Part shown: in pieces, positions 34,101-47,107 of the stretch
How the letters are laid out: each line of letters begins with the position of its first letter
Position numbering within the stretch: position 1 is the stretch's first letter
NCBI RefSeq assembly: GCF_037893015.1
Contig: NC_133658.1
Coordinates: forward strand, 62,229,636-62,293,635
Length of the DNA stretch: 64,000 bases
Source of the DNA: Macrotis lagotis
Taxonomy: Eukaryota > Chordata > Mammalia > Peramelemorphia > Peramelidae
Direction of reading: 5' to 3'
The notes under the pieces: generated by a model
What the model was told of the DNA's origin: nothing
The model's input: the letters and a program-made list of their open reading frames with translations, nothing else
The model's database searches: none
Program-made: the position numbers and the translations under genes

Positions 34101-36340
34101 CTATAGTACCTACCTCACAGGGTTGTTGTGAAGATCAAATGAGATACTGGTATAAAGTGCCTCAAAGGGTTATATGGCAGCTCTTATTACGCCAAGTTGG
34201 AATTTCCCCCACTGTGGCCCATAACTGAACATGGAGGTTCCCGTCCACTCACCTTTAGCTGCCCCACCACCATACTGAGTATGCAGCTGTCAGGGGTGGG
34301 CTGGTGGTCCTGAGCTGTGATGCTGTGCTGTATTTTCTGAAATGGAAGGCTCTGAAAGAGAAGGAGAGGTGAACATGAGCCCATGACCAGGAGCAATCAC
34401 CTTGGAGTCCCAAGGCAGACAGAGGAGGGACTCATACTTACAGACAATTTCTCCACAATGGCTGCTTTGCCTTGGAATTGCTGCCCTTCCCATGTAAGGC
34501 AAGATGCATCAATCTGAAAAAATAAAGTTGGAAAAATCTACTATTAGGCTCTAAATGAGTGAGAGTCAAAGCCTCAGGAATGATGACTGAGGAAGCTCCC
34601 CCCCTCCTATGGCTCCTTTAATTTTCCCTCTTCAATGGAATCCCAAAGGAAGGTGAGCTGTACCCCCTGCACTGACACCCTAGCAAAACCCGGAAGGCAG
34701 CCTGAACCTTGCTTCACCCCTGGGTCTTTCCAAACCAGACTTCTAGACAGTCATTCCACCAGACATCCTGACCCTATAACTCAACAAATTCTGAGAATCA
34801 TTTCAAGTCTACACTGCTAATCTTCTTATCTTTCCATTTCACACTTTTCACTGAACCTCTGTCATAAATAACATTCAAACCACTGGAAGACAAAGTTGTC
34901 TTGGGTCTTCTTTTTCTTAAGTTTTTTTTCCCCTAACTTGACCCATGTTTGGAGAGTACTTCAGTATTGAATAAGGAGAGATTCTACACAATTATAAGAG
35001 CCAATGGAAGACAACAGAAATGCTAACTTAATACCACAGTCTACATATGTTTTGTCAACTTAGTTATGATGTATTAAAATAGAATTTTTTAAAATTATAG
35101 ATTTGGAACTTGACAGAACTCTGAGGCTCTCATGCCTTCACCCCTGGGAGAAGTGCCTGGGAAGACATTGTCAGAATAAAGAGGTAAATCCAGTTCTGGT
35201 GGCCACAAATCCAGAGCTCTTTTCATTGTTAAAGCTGTGCTTTGCCAATTCTCCCTGGGTTCTGCTCTATCAATGAAAACCCTGGTTTGACAGCCAGCTA
35301 CTGACATCAAGCCTGAATGTATCTACATCACAGTTAGTTCCCTAAAGACCAACAATAGCAACAGTTCCTCATTTTATAACTAGCAATTAGGTTAGCAGAC
35401 TACCCACAAAAAAGTTCATGCAGCCCATGATGCCCCTGAAGGATATTATTACTAGCATTTCATTTACCCATAAGTTAAAACATTGTTTCCAAGAAAAATG
35501 TATGAAGTTCTTCCTAATCTAGCAGAAAGAATATGCCAAAGCTTTTATGAATTACATAGGTTAAAAGCTCAATAGATGTTAGGACAGAAAGTAAATTCTC
35601 CTCAGACCTTGGAAGCCTCTGAAGGACTGGTAAAGGGGGTGAGTACTTGATGCCAATGATTTGTTCCCTCTTCTTAACCACATAAGAAAAGGAACCTCCT
35701 TGGTGTCCCTTTACATTTCTATAAGAAAAACCTCTCTCTCGATTAATTACTCTGCATGTATTCTAAACTGTGCAATGAAGGGCAGATGAGGTCAGAGAGC
35801 AGATCTTTCAATTCAGATTGTTTCTCCATCAAGTACACAAGTAACTACAATTTTAAAATATGAGAGGCCTTTCAAAAGGAGAAGAGGGAGATTAGGAGGC
35901 TAGAAAAATAGTGTGAAAATATCAAATATGAACAACATTTACAAATACAAACAACATTAATCTCAGAATAGAAAATTTGAAAGGGAGAAAAAGAAAAATC
36001 CCAAGACTTTCTCAAGGTCATAGAAACTTTACTGAGTAAGTGGCAACACCAAGATCTGAACCTGTCTGGGCATCTTGCAGCCTCTGGTAAAACTGATTAA
36101 AATACACTTAACAGTCTGGAACTTGCTTCCAAAGAGCCCCTGGGGTGGGGTGGGGGGTGCCCAATGGCTAATTCCAGAGCAATTCAGCCACCCTCACCCA
36201 AAGGAAACCAACCCCAATTATCCCACTTCCTAAGCACTTACATATATTGCTCCTAATTGGGTTCTGTCATTATCAAATAACTGGTAGTAATGTTGCACAA
36301 AGCTGGATCCAATTTGCTCCCAAATCGGTTTGTCTCCCAT
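31186..36340 (-). CDS. NUTF2: NUTF2 (NTF2), nuclear transport factor 2, 4 coding exons, 127 aa
   Basis: Dimeric carrier that binds RanGDP and FxFG nucleoporins and brings RanGDP back into the nucleus. Coding exons on the minus strand: 36242-36340 ([20 protein letters not shown]... to AIY), 34442-34513 ([20 protein letters not shown]... to LS), 34253-34351 ([20 protein letters not shown]... to QLK) and 31186-31299 ([20 protein letters not shown]... to NFG). All junctions are phase 0 with GTAAGT or GTGAGT donors, and the length equals the usual 127 aa. The acidic D92/D94 pair of the Ran-binding face (ADEDP) and the aromatic residues around the cavity are present. From memory only about three conservative changes separate it from human. 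Coding exon 1 has an acceptor at 36354-36355 and 13 bases of 5' UTR before the ATG. Confidence 0.97.
32920..33115 (-). mobile_element. MIR-type SINE remnant
   Basis: Minus-strand match to the MIR 3' half and CORE: 'tttacagatgagaaaacagac', 'aacttgcccaaagtcacag', preceded by 'tataaagcactttcctcaca'. Last NUTF2 intron. Confidence 0.65.
33945..34180 (+). mobile_element. Well-preserved MIR/CORE SINE
   Basis: In the last NUTF2 intron. It has the tRNA-like head (gtagtagaaagagcgctgga, 'gattcgaatcctgcctccga'), the CORE (tgtgactatgggcaagtcac, 'cctcagtttcttcatctgta') and the 3' part (cctcacagggttgttgtgaa) in order on the plus strand. Confidence 0.85.
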
Positions 36341-39300
36341 TCTGGATCTTCACCTAGCAGCAGAAACTGCAAAAGTGTCAAAATAGAGAGAAACATGAGT
36401 ATCAATGGCCAGGCTCAAGAGTATGAAAAGTTCATCACATCTAAATCAGTGCTGCTCTGCCCTCTCCCACAGTCCTCTCTTCATATATTAGATACAGAGC
36501 AGCCTCTGATCAAAAATCCCACTCTAGCTCTAAAATCAAGGAGTTTGGGAACAGAAAAGTCACAGGATGGTCCCCTTGAAAGGCACTGCTACTCAAACAC
36601 ATGATTTTTTACATGAGTATAAATATGCACTCATTGAACATTTGTTGGGGGAATAACCTTTTGGAGGGGGAAGTAGAGGAAAGGTCATACAATCAGAAAA
36701 CATCTGCCTTTGATAGTCTTACAATCCAGGGAGAACCCACTTGCTAGGAAGAGTACTCTGGGGGAAGGCTTCCTAGGATATCCTCATCAGATCTAGGACA
36801 TGGAGGAAACCTGCAAGGGCAGCTTCTACTATTTTGGTTACAGGACTAATTTATCTTATATAGTAATCAGGGTCTTCGATGTTATCCCCAAAGGGACTAA
36901 GGAACTGCATTCAAAGTGAGCCCAACAAATAACTGTGATAAGAAACAACCCTATTCATCCTGCTAGCAGAGGCTCCATGGCCTAGCCTTTAAAAGCCCTG
37001 CTTCGAGAAAGCCTATGTCATTTTTCAGGAAAGGTCAGATCAGAAGGTACTCTGTCCAAGACAATTAGATCTCAAGGTCTTTTCTACCCTCACTTTCACA
37101 TCTCTATAGGAGAACTGACCAACCCGTACCCAGAAAAAGGATCCCTTAGGGAGAAATGAAGAGCTGACAGCCATTATAGGGGAGCCCTATGCTGGCCTAC
37201 TTCACAGTCTATGCTACTCTGAGGCATTTCCCTGTCTAATAGGCTAAAGACTATTCCTTGTAGTTCTCTCTAGAGTAACTTTCTTATCCTGTCATGCCTC
37301 AGTGGCATTATATTAAATGTGTCAATAGACAGTAGAACTGCAACCCTAATAGTCAAAAAAAGACAGAGATCCTTAAGTCCATGCTGAGCCATAGTAATTG
37401 GTTATGCTGCCAGCCAGACATCATGAAGCAAATATAATTGTTCAATCACAAATATAAATAGCTGAGGAGTGGTTAAAAGTCAAATGGGGGTGGGGGGTGG
37501 GAGATTGTTCAGTGGTCTACAATTTCCCAAGCAGCAGGCAGATTGCTTCCCTAAATGGGAGTGAAGATGAAGAGCATCTGTATTTGGCTGGGGATGGGGA
37601 GGAAGAAAAAGTCAGGATACATCCTTTTTAGCATTCGTTTATATTAAATATGATTCTTAGGTGAGAGAACTCTATTTATAAAGCTGACAAATGGAGTCTC
37701 TGAACTTGAAGCTGGGGGAACACAGGGTGGATTTCCTTGCAGTCTGTCTACCTTCCAAAACTTCAGGTGGATTCATTTCAGACCTAGCCAGGAACAAAGG
37801 CCTGGACTAGGGTGAGCCCAGGGTGTTTAGATTAGCCCTGGTCATTCTTGGGTCCCAAGCCCTAGACCCAGCTGCTATATGATATGAACTTTGAATTGTG
37901 TGAGAAGGGATTGGTCTTCCAGTTCCTAAACAAAGAAGGCAGAAATTTTTCCAGCTCACAGGATTTGAGGTTTGCTATTTCTCAATGAACCAGTGACTTC
38001 CAAGAGCACATGTCAGCTTTTGGAATCCCCAAAGACCACCTGGCCTAGAGCTCCCCTCTGTGAAAGCACCAGCAACCATTGGGCAAGTTTCCTCTAAGTG
38101 AGCAAAGTACGGGCAAACCTGATTTTCCCTAATCCTGTGGTGCTGCTTGCTAAAGAGGCCACAGGGGGGAGCTGGCTGCATTCTACAGGGAGGTCGTTCA
38201 CTGCAAACAAACTGGGGAAAGGAACTCAAAGAGATACTCCTTATTTTACAGTGTGGAAACCAAGGCCCAGAGACCTGGTAATAAACAGTAGAGTTCAGAT
38301 TTCAGCTCATATCCTTCAATTCCAGATGACTTTTTCACCAAACCAAGCTTCCAAATCCCTTCCTTCCCAACCCCTGCCCCCTGCCCCTCAAATAGCTAAT
38401 TACTTAGGAGGGCAGTTTTATTTTTAGACAACATAAAAATATTTTACCATGCTGGCTGTTCTAAAAATAGCTTCCATGCTTAGATGACTAACAAATCCAT
38501 GTCTAGGAAGTCTAAAACTAGACACCACTGAATAAGAAATGAAGCAGGATTAGGTAAGTTTTGTTTTAGCTAGCACAAGGTGAGCTCACCCACTGTTGAG
38601 CAAAAAGGAAACGGAGTAAGATTTATTTGGTTGAATCCCATAAGTGACCAAGTTCTCTCTCCATCTCTCCTTTTCCTCTTTGGTCAATTCTACCCATTAA
38701 AGGAAGGATAACCCTTTTAAGTTCATACAAGTTATATTTGGGAGAGACTCTAGGATTTACTGGTTGCAGCTCCACATTTGACACTAGAGCAGGTTGAGGC
38801 CCCAAGAGGCAAAGCCACACTCAAGATTTCACAAGTTATATTTGTAAAGCTCTGCCTTGGGTTCTATGCTAGGTCTCCTATCCCAAGGTTTGTGCTCTTT
38901 CTGCACACAGACTGCTTTTCCTCAACCCTTCCTAGTCTGGACTGGAGAAACTCAAAATGGAGAAGCTCCTCTAAAGTCTGCTTCTACCTCCCATTTCCAG
39001 GGGCTAGAGAAATGCTTATGTCCTTCCCTTTTATAGGCTAATTCCCAGGCACCAAATTTGAGGCTGCAAAATTCCCTGGATACTACTGAATCAGACTAAA
39101 TGGGATGTTTAGTTTTTTTTATTAAAAAAATAATACTACATAGATCATGTTGTTGAAGTTTTCCAAGTCACACCATGCAATTGTAGGGATACATTTCTAT
39201 TGTAATTTGACACCATTGGTCTAATCTATCCACTGAAATCCAAATGAAGGGAGGTCCCCAAAAGATCAACACTGCTGTACCCAGGGCACAGTTCTTCATC

Positions 39301-40356
39301 TCTATAATTAGGTTCCCTCTAATATTTATGAAATGATAAACACAAGCATGTGACTTTCTGAAAGGCATCTATGACACCCATAACTGGCAGCATCTCAAGC
39401 AGAAGGATCACTTTTAAAAGTACAATTAGATAGAAGATGGGGAAAACCCTAAAGCAATCCTTGATCATTTAAAAGAAAATTCACCATCGATAGCACTGTG
39501 TTGTGTGAACTCTTGAGGTGCCAGCCCACATCTGTACTAGAGTTCAGTCAAAGCAACATAGTGGGATGGAGCTGAGAGCACCTGCTACATCACACACCTT
39601 AATGGGGTCTTTTGAAAGTTCACACCAAGGAAATAATCAGACAGTGAAGATCCCAGAGAAAATGATGGATTCCACCAAAATTAGAGAAAAGTATATAAAT
39701 CTAATGGATAACAAAGTTCAGGAACAAATCTATCAGTTACTGTGCCAAGTAATGGGAATGGGATCAGAAGCAAATGGCTTAGTATAAGTGTCCAATCAAA
39801 GCAATTCTTATAAGGTAGAAAATAATCAGTGATTTCGTCAATATAGAATGAAAATTATAGCTTCAAACTATTCTACAATGGCCATTTTTTGTATATGGCC
39901 TAAAATAGTTCTTGAGTAGAACAAGTCTATCACTGATATTTTCGAAGCTCTTGATCTTTACAGAAGCTTCTCTACCTTTTAGAGAAAATAAAGAAAACCC
40001 ATACTTATTTGGACTAAAAGAGCTTCTAAAGCTTCATAGAAGTTTAGCATCTGCTAGCAAAACCTCTTTAGGGATAAGGTATTTGTTACAATCACATATG
40101 AAGAGAAAGAAGGAACGGGCATAATCCAGATGACTGGATAAGTCTGTGCAGACAAAATAAAGACTTTTACCTCTTCCTAATAAAAGTGCAATTATTTCAA
40201 GAAAATAAAAGATTTGGATAAAGAAAAAGATCAACTTCCCAATGAGAAAGATAAGATGAAACCGTCCTTGCTGTTCCTCTTCACAAGGGTTCAGAAAGGA
40301 GTTAGTCTCCCCAGAAAGAAAGCAAAAAGATCAACTTTTCTAGATTGTCAGCAACC

Positions 40357-40518
40357 TTTTTTTTTTTTTTTTTTTAAGGTTTTTGCAAGGCAATGGGGTT
40401 AAGTGGCTTGCCCAAGGCTACACAGCTAGGTCATTATTAAGTGTCTGAGACTGGATTTGAACCCAGGCACTCCTGACTCCAGGGCCGGTGCTTTATCCAC
40501 TGCGCCACCTAGCCGCCC
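40357..40518 (-). mobile_element. WSINE1-like SINE
   Basis: Minus-strand copy with a long poly-T lead, 'caaggcaatggggttaag', and end 'gcgccacctagccgccc'. It is flanked by the duplication CAGCAACCTT. NUTF2 intron 1, same orientation as the gene. Confidence 0.93.
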
Positions 40519-41429
40519 AGCAACCTTCTTTCATTACTCAGACTGCATAAAGTGGTAACCTTCTCCAGTTAAAGGGGAAGAAAAAGCTTTCCCTATTAAT
40601 GTACTTAATCTGTAAAGAGTCCTATGAGCAACCCAAGAATAAAAAGTGAGATCTCAAATCCAAGCCACCCAGTCAGAGAGAACTATATGTTTCATAACCT
40701 TTAAAAGACATGATCTCATTACTTCTTAAAACCTTCAAAGTCACAAAGTCTAGTCAAATTACATAGCTAGAACCACATCCAATCCTTGATCTGATTGTCT
40801 GTGAGAGGAAGAAAAAGGAAGGCACTTAATTCAATTCCATTTTCCAAAATGATAGGCAGGATCTACATAAACCACAGAACTCAGTAAGACTAAAGGGCCG
40901 AGTCTAGCAGTGTGGCTAAGAATGTATAGAAGCAAAACTTAAAATTAAGAGATGGGTCTTCTAAACCCAAAATCCAAAGAAAACAGAAGAGACAGGTCTC
41001 TGGAGACATTCAGAATCGAATATATATATTTAAGAAAGGTCTAGTATTCTATCACTTAAAAAGAAAGGAAAGACTCTATTCTTATTGACTGACTTATGGA
41101 CCATTAAATCAGAGAACAAAAATCTGTCCATCTGGGCCAAATGGGGACCTTACTCTATCCTTCAGGCAGCCAGAATGGAATGATGCTCACCTGACCTCCT
41201 GGAGAACAGCTTCTATTTCCCCACTCCCATAAATACCAACAACTAAAGATGAGAAACAGATATGAAAACTGATATAAATATCATATAGATGACAATGTAG
41301 TAGAGTCAACTAACCAAGTTTCAAAAAACATATTTTGAGCAACATTCCTAGCTATATAATATAACAATGAAATTCTAAGGATGGAGAAATGTGTTAATAC
41401 TAGAGCCACTATAGTAGCCTGCGTCATAA

Positions 41430-41580
41430 GCAGCATATTGTAGAATACATCAGAATACAGGACTGAGCTTTAGGAAGATGTGAGTTCAAATTTCTCCTTA
41501 GACCCTTACTAGCTAAAAACACCTTTGAACCTCAGTTTCCCCATCTGTAAAATAAGATTAGATTTGATAACCTCTGATGT
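41430..41580 (+). mobile_element. MIR SINE
   Basis: Plus-strand MIR CORE ('cctcagtttccccatctgta', 'aaaataagattagatttgat') lying directly upstream of the RTE-tailed SINE at 41586. Confidence 0.6.
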
Positions 41581-41585
41581 CCTAA

Positions 41586-41829
41586 ACAAAGTGGCAAAAA
41601 GGATAAAGCACTGGGCCTGGAGTCAGGAAGACCTGAATTCAAATCCTATCCAAGACATTTGCTAGCTGTGTGACCCTGGGCAAGTCACTTCATGCTCTTT
41701 ACCCTCTATTTCCTCATCTGTAAAATGAGCTGGAGAAGGAAATGGCAAACCATTCCATTATCACTGCCAAGAAAATCTCCATTGGGATCACCAAGAGTCA
41801 GACACAACTGAAATAACTCAACAACAAGA
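41586..41829 (+). mobile_element. tRNA/CORE-headed SINE with RTE(BovB)-like tail
   Basis: The head ('ggataaagcactgggcctgg', 'gaattcaaatcctatccaag', 'ctcatctgtaaaatgagctg') runs into a distinct tail. The tail ('gagaaggaaatggcaaacca', 'caccaagagtcagacacaac', 'tgaaataactcaacaacaag') resembles the 3' end used by BovB/RTE LINEs and Bov-tA SINEs. This is the marsupial RTE-mobilised SINE type. Confidence 0.75.
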
Positions 41830-42165
41830 TCCTTTCAATTATTCTAAATCTAAGATCATGTAGCCCCTGATTAGGAAGCTCTTAAAATAGTTTCACTTAC
41901 CATCTCCTTCTTCAGATTTCACACAATCTTCTGTACCTCTCCTATATACTTAATGCATTATTTTATATTATAGCTATTTTACAGGATTCTATGATTTATA
42001 GTTGAAAGGCACCTTTGAGATTATCTAGTCCAACCCCCTTATATCACAAAAGCTGAGGCCTAAAGATCTAAAGAGACTTGCCCAAGGTAACAGAAACATG
42101 GACCCCAATCCCCCACATCTGCTTTCTCTTAAGTGTGTATTTTCCCAGAGACTCAGTTTAAACTC

Positions 42166-42318
42166 CTTTTTTAAAGGTTTTTTGCAAGGCAAGTGGGGTT
42201 AAGCGGCTTGCCCAAGGCCACAGAGCTAGGTAATTATTAAGTGTCTGATGCCAGACTTGAACTCAGGTACTGCGGACTCCAGGGTCAGTGCTCTATCCAC
42301 TGCGCCATCTAGCTGCCC
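42166..42318 (-). mobile_element. WSINE1-like SINE
   Basis: Minus-strand copy: 'gcaaggcaagtggggttaag', 'ctaggtaattattaagtgtc', ending 'gcgccatctagctgccc'. Confidence 0.92.
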
Positions 42319-43350
42319 CTATACTCCACCTTTTGCTAGAGCTCTTTTCTGGTCCCCTCCTCGCCTACCCCCTAGCCTCCTTGGGCTAAGATGACCTCCC
42401 ACTGAGCCTGAGGTGACTTGGCAGTAGACTAGTGGTCCTTAACAAATGCCTACGGCTCTATACATAGAAGGGGCTTAATGTAAATGGAGCCGGCCCAAAG
42501 CAGAGCCATCAGATAATGGAATAAACAGAAGCCAACTGCCAGGAGAACAATGCAATCTCAAATGCTCTTTCAAATAGGGACACTTGTCTAGCTTGGGTCA
42601 GCTGACACAAATGTTAATATTGAGAAAAATGTGGTTCACCCAAGGAAACCCCAAGACTGTTAAAAGGCAAAAGCCATGTTCTACTCAGTAAATCCAATTC
42701 AAGATGATTCATATAGTGATCTACTTAGGGAATGATATAGCCTAGAGATAGAAAGACTGGAAGACCACCCATTTCAACTCTCATTTTTTTACAGATAAGG
42801 CCAACTATATGTAGAAGGGTTCAAGAACATGTCCATGGCCACACAGCTAATAAAACAGCAGGCCTAGAATTCAAACCCAAGCACGAACTTCAAATTGAGA
42901 GCCTTTCCAACAATCCTCAACAAGTCCCACAGTTGAAGTTCTCAGAATAGTTCAGAAGAAGGTTGGGTTTGAAGGGAATTGGGCCTTCCTTGGGAGAAGC
43001 CTGGGAGCCTGAAGAAGACAAGTTCATTTATCCATAGCCCTAATTCTCTTTTTTCCCTGACCCTGTGACAGTAATAATCTTCTCACCTAACCAAATAGTT
43101 TTTACAGCTGAAACAGGTGACTTGGCTTTCTATGTACCGTAACTTAAGTGAAGAGATGTGAAAACAGGCTATTGTGTCACCATTGCTTCCATCCACAAAA
43201 CAAGAATGAATCAAAATGTATATTAAAGAGAAAATAAAATCCCATCCCAAATTAAACCCTGTCTACAATATACCCTTACCATAAAAACCCAGATGTTGCT
43301 AACGGTTCATCCCAACCTGCAAAAGTAAAGTCAAAAAAACACTTCCTACT

Positions 43351-43501
43351 GGGGGCAGCTAGGTGGCATTGTGGATAGAGCACTGGCCCTGAAGTCCAGA
43401 GGACCTGAATTCAAATTTGACCTCAGATACTTAATAATTGCCTAGCTGTGTGACCTTGGGCAAGTCACTTAACCCCACTGCCTTGAAAAAACCTAAAAAA
43501 A
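43351..43501 (+). mobile_element. WSINE1-like SINE
   Basis: Plus-strand copy: 'gggggcagctaggtggcatt', 'gaattcaaatttgacctcag', 'taataattgcctagctgtgt', then an A-rich tail. Confidence 0.92.
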
Positions 43502-44292
43502 AGAAAAGTGCTTGGAGTTCTAGCCCACTTTCCCAACCAATACTGGAACCCTCCACATCAATATCAGTGGTGTCAAACTCTGGGTAACATAATGACTTAG
43601 AAAATAACAAATTAACTTTATCTATTGCGTATTTTTATTTAGTTTGCTAAATATTTCTCAATAGCATTAAATTATATTTAATGTAGTTTAATCTAGCATG
43701 CACTTGGGAGTTCTACAGATCACATGATGCCTGAGAGTCTCTTCCCTATCCAGCATCCCTTTCAGGAGCTTCTCTTAGACTCTCTACTTGAATAGACAAG
43801 AGAAGATGCTCACTAGCTAATGCATTACCTCATGCAGCAACTCTTTCTATTCTTGTTCTGACCCTTAGAAGATTCTTCCTGGATCTGAGAATTACGGAGC
43901 TGATATTCACAAGGGCCCCTAAGCTACTCCAGTGAAAATTTCATTGTTCAATGCCTACATCAGACCAAGAAATAAGCAGTTAAAGAGATTTCTCACATTT
44001 CCCTTCTACTGTACTGTTCATTTGTCTAAGAAGTCCAGACTTCAGCCTCTAGGCTACTATATAATATCTAGACAACTCACTATCCAGCTTGGCTCATTTG
44101 TCTCTAGGCAGGGTTGGGGGACTCAATTCCAGAGCCTGGATGTTCTAGTGGTTCTTCTCTAAGTAGCACCAGAGGTTTCCTCCCTACAGTCAATAATGAG
44201 TTCATTCAGGGAGTTACATTATTTGCACATTAGGCAAGGTATCAGTCACAGAAATTACACCAGAAAGTACAAAACAAATGCATACATATAAC

Positions 44293-44683
44293 TGTCAAGG
44301 TCCAGCCCCTAGGACTAATTTTACACATATTTTTGGTGACCTTTGTCACCAGAGATATGCATGTATTCTTGCTCATTAAATGGATTTGTTGGTTCACCAG
44401 TGAACCCTGACCTAAGACATCTGTGGCGCCAGAGGTGTTTGGGAAGCTTTCTGATAAGGAAGTTTACAGACTTCAAAGGATAAATATCATAAACTTAACC
44501 AGAGAAGCCATGCAACGGGGTTTCATCTGACCTGTCATGGCTGATTTAAGTTTTGTTATAAAAGTCTGAGTATTCAAGAATAAAGTTAAGGGAGATTGTT
44601 TCACGACCTTGAGTGTTGGTACTTTCCTAATATCTAGGTGATTGTGGGACATCTCTTTTCAACCTGGCTCTCAATATTCAACA
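44293..44683 (+). mobile_element. Solo LTR-like element (endogenous retrovirus relic)
   Basis: A 391-base block bounded by TGT...ACA. In order it holds a TATAAAAG box (about 44555-44565), a polyadenylation signal AATAAA about 20 bases further on, and a G/T-rich stretch after it. This is the U3-R-U5 layout of an LTR on the plus strand. No internal viral region is present on either side and no clear target-site duplication is visible, so it is an old fossil and its family is unassigned. NUTF2 intron 1, antisense to the gene. Confidence 0.55.
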
Positions 44684-44764
44684 CCAGACCCACACCAGAG
44701 CTATACAACCCACAACTTTCTAGCAGCTGGGTTCATTACATGACCGTGGCCAGGTCCTATCTCT

Positions 44765-45020
44765 CTTTGGGCCTGGCTTCAATGACTATTGTTATTGTTT
44801 GATCATTTTCTGTTGTGTCTGAACTCTTGGGGTTTTCTTGGTAAAGATGCTGGAGGGGCTCCCCATTTCTGCATCCAGCTTATTTTACAGATTTTACCCT
44901 GAGGCAAACAGGGTGAAATGACTTGGCCAGGGTCACACCGCTATTAAGTGCCTGAGGTCATATTTGAACTCAGGAAGATGAGACTCCCTGACTCCAGGCC
45001 AAGTTCTACCCAGCAGCCAA
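44765..45020 (-). mobile_element. RTE-tailed SINE, reverse copy
   Basis: Minus-strand counterpart of the element at 41586: 'ttctgttgtgtctgaactct', 'ggggttttcttggtaaagat', then 'tttgaactcaggaagatgag' and the tRNA-like head. Diverged. Confidence 0.7.
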
Positions 45021-45776
45021 TGGAAAGTGGAAAAAAAGCTAGAATGAGTCCCAGTGTTCAGTACCTAAGTGGGTACTGAACCAACAATCCCAACAGAGAC
45101 AGTCAGAAATCACATTCATTTGGTTTCAGAATAAATTATTTATGGATAAACCTCCAGCTGAAGTTGATAAAGTCTGTATCCCCAAGTCTTTTGGTGAGGG
45201 ACATGAAGGTAGTTTGGAAGCATTATGAAGCTGACCTAGGGTTATTCTGCAATCAGTCTTCCTATATAGTGGGATTAAGTGTAGGTGAAATAAAAACAAA
45301 ATCCACAAAACTTTTTTTTTTAGGATATAGTCAAAAATAATTCACACTAAAGACAGACAGTCCATATGTTGGAGCCTCAAAAGCCGTCTCAAGTGGCCAC
45401 TAGGCACATGAGAATTACTGAGAAGATTACTAACAGTGAAGGCTGCCCTAAAGTGAAACAAGCTGGTTCCATCACTGTAGCTCTTCCTTCCACGTCTGGA
45501 TGATCCCTTATTTATGGAAGTAGTTCCCCAGGCATGGACTGGGCTCAGTGAACTTAGGGCACAGATTCCATAGCTAAAAGAGATCTCTGAAATCACTTAG
45601 TCCAAATCCTGCATTTTAAGGATTTGGAAATTGAAGCCCAAAGAGCAGGTTTACACAGCCATGCTGGGAAATGCTGTTGAACCCCATCATTCCTCAGATT
45701 AAGTCCTTGCTACTCTACTGAGCTGTGGATTCTCACTAATTTTACTTGTTTGTTTATTTATTTATTTTATGTTGGG

Positions 45777-45876
45777 GTTTTTTTTTAGGTAATTAAGTGT
45801 CTGAGGTCGGATTTGAACTCAGGTACTCCTGACTCCAGGGTGGATGATCTATCCACTGCACCAGCCAGCTGGTCCA
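45777..45876 (-). mobile_element. WSINE1-like SINE, internally shortened
   Basis: Minus-strand copy that jumps from the T-rich tail straight to 'aggtaattaagtgtctgagg', so the GGCAATGGGGTTAAG...CACACAGC segment is missing. The head 'tatccactgcaccagccagc' is present. Confidence 0.8.
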
Positions 45877-46969
45877 GATCCTTACTAATTTTAAAATCCA
45901 ACGATTAAACAGATAATCCAGTACCCTCTGAATTTCTCCAAGGAAAAGAGGACAAAAGCTATTCTAAATTTAATCCCTGCTTTAACTTACCAAGCAACAA
46001 ACCAAAAAAAAATCCCTAACCGCCTCCTTTTTGGTCTGCATATACCTAGAACCGGAATCTCCAAATCAGGGATTTTTTTTTAACCTCTTTTTGGATCATG
46101 GATCTCTGTACAAAATTGATTTTAAATCATTGAAGAAAATGCTAAATTTCAGTTAGAGCTGTGTGAAAATAATGATGCAATTTTTTTCACCCCATTCACA
46201 TTCACAAAGTCCCTGAAATATATCCATGTACTCTTTGGACACCCACAGATCCCATATTAAGAACCTCTGCTCCAATATGACCTAACTACTCAGCTTTAAC
46301 TTTCACTCAATCTAAGGGTGTATATAAGGCATCTGCTTTTCCCAACACTCATTTCTTCTCTAACATTAACCTCAGAAACCACAATTGCAGCAGCACAGGG
46401 ACTGGATAGGTCATATAAGAAGCTAAAAGTTTGATTCCTGAAGAAGTGAGTCTTAGCAATATGTCTATAAAATAGGATTCATCTCTACTTCTTTAGGTCA
46501 GAGAATACTCTACTAATCAATGAAGCCAGTCAGCTTGCAATCCTTGATCAGTAACTTGGGGAAATACTGATGGGAGAGGTGGATATTAAAATGAAATAGC
46601 AAAACCCAATATTAGCCCAGAATAAGAGGAGAAAGAATAGATAAGAGCAAAAAATTCTGTTTTTTGTAACTTTCTAGTTACAATGAGATAACACTGGAGA
46701 GAAAAAAGTTGCAAATTTGAAAGTGGATGCCTAAACCTTAAGTCAGAAGAGAGGTTAAAGTGTCTTGACTTTCTAATAATTAGAGCAATTTAAAATAATT
46801 GAGGACTATTCACCAAAACCAGGGAATTAAAAGAGGTTGCAAAGCCTAGACTGATTATCTAACTTCAGGCCTCTGACTATAAGTGCTGTGTCCCAGAATT
46901 TAGCACATATACTTAATAAATATTTGTTGATCAGATCAAATTCCAGTCCCAACCCTCCTTATTTATTTT

Positions 46970-47107
46970 TAGGTTTTTTGCAAGGCAATGGGGTTAAGTG
47001 GCTTGCTCAAGGCCACACAGCTAGGTAATTATTAGGTGTCTGAGATTTGAACTCAGGTACTCCTGACTCCAGGGCCAATGCTCTATCCACTGCGCCACCT
47101 AGTCGCC
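46970..47107 (-). mobile_element. WSINE1-like SINE
   Basis: Minus-strand copy: 'gcaaggcaatggggttaagt', 'ctaggtaattattaggtgtc', 'gcgccacctagtcgcccc'. A short internal gap removes the 'gccgga' of the consensus body. Confidence 0.9.

Noticed and set aside
39518-39787. 89-codon plus-strand frame in NUTF2 intron 1
   Set aside because: No recognised motif, no splice or promoter support; length is unremarkable for chance in 64 kb.
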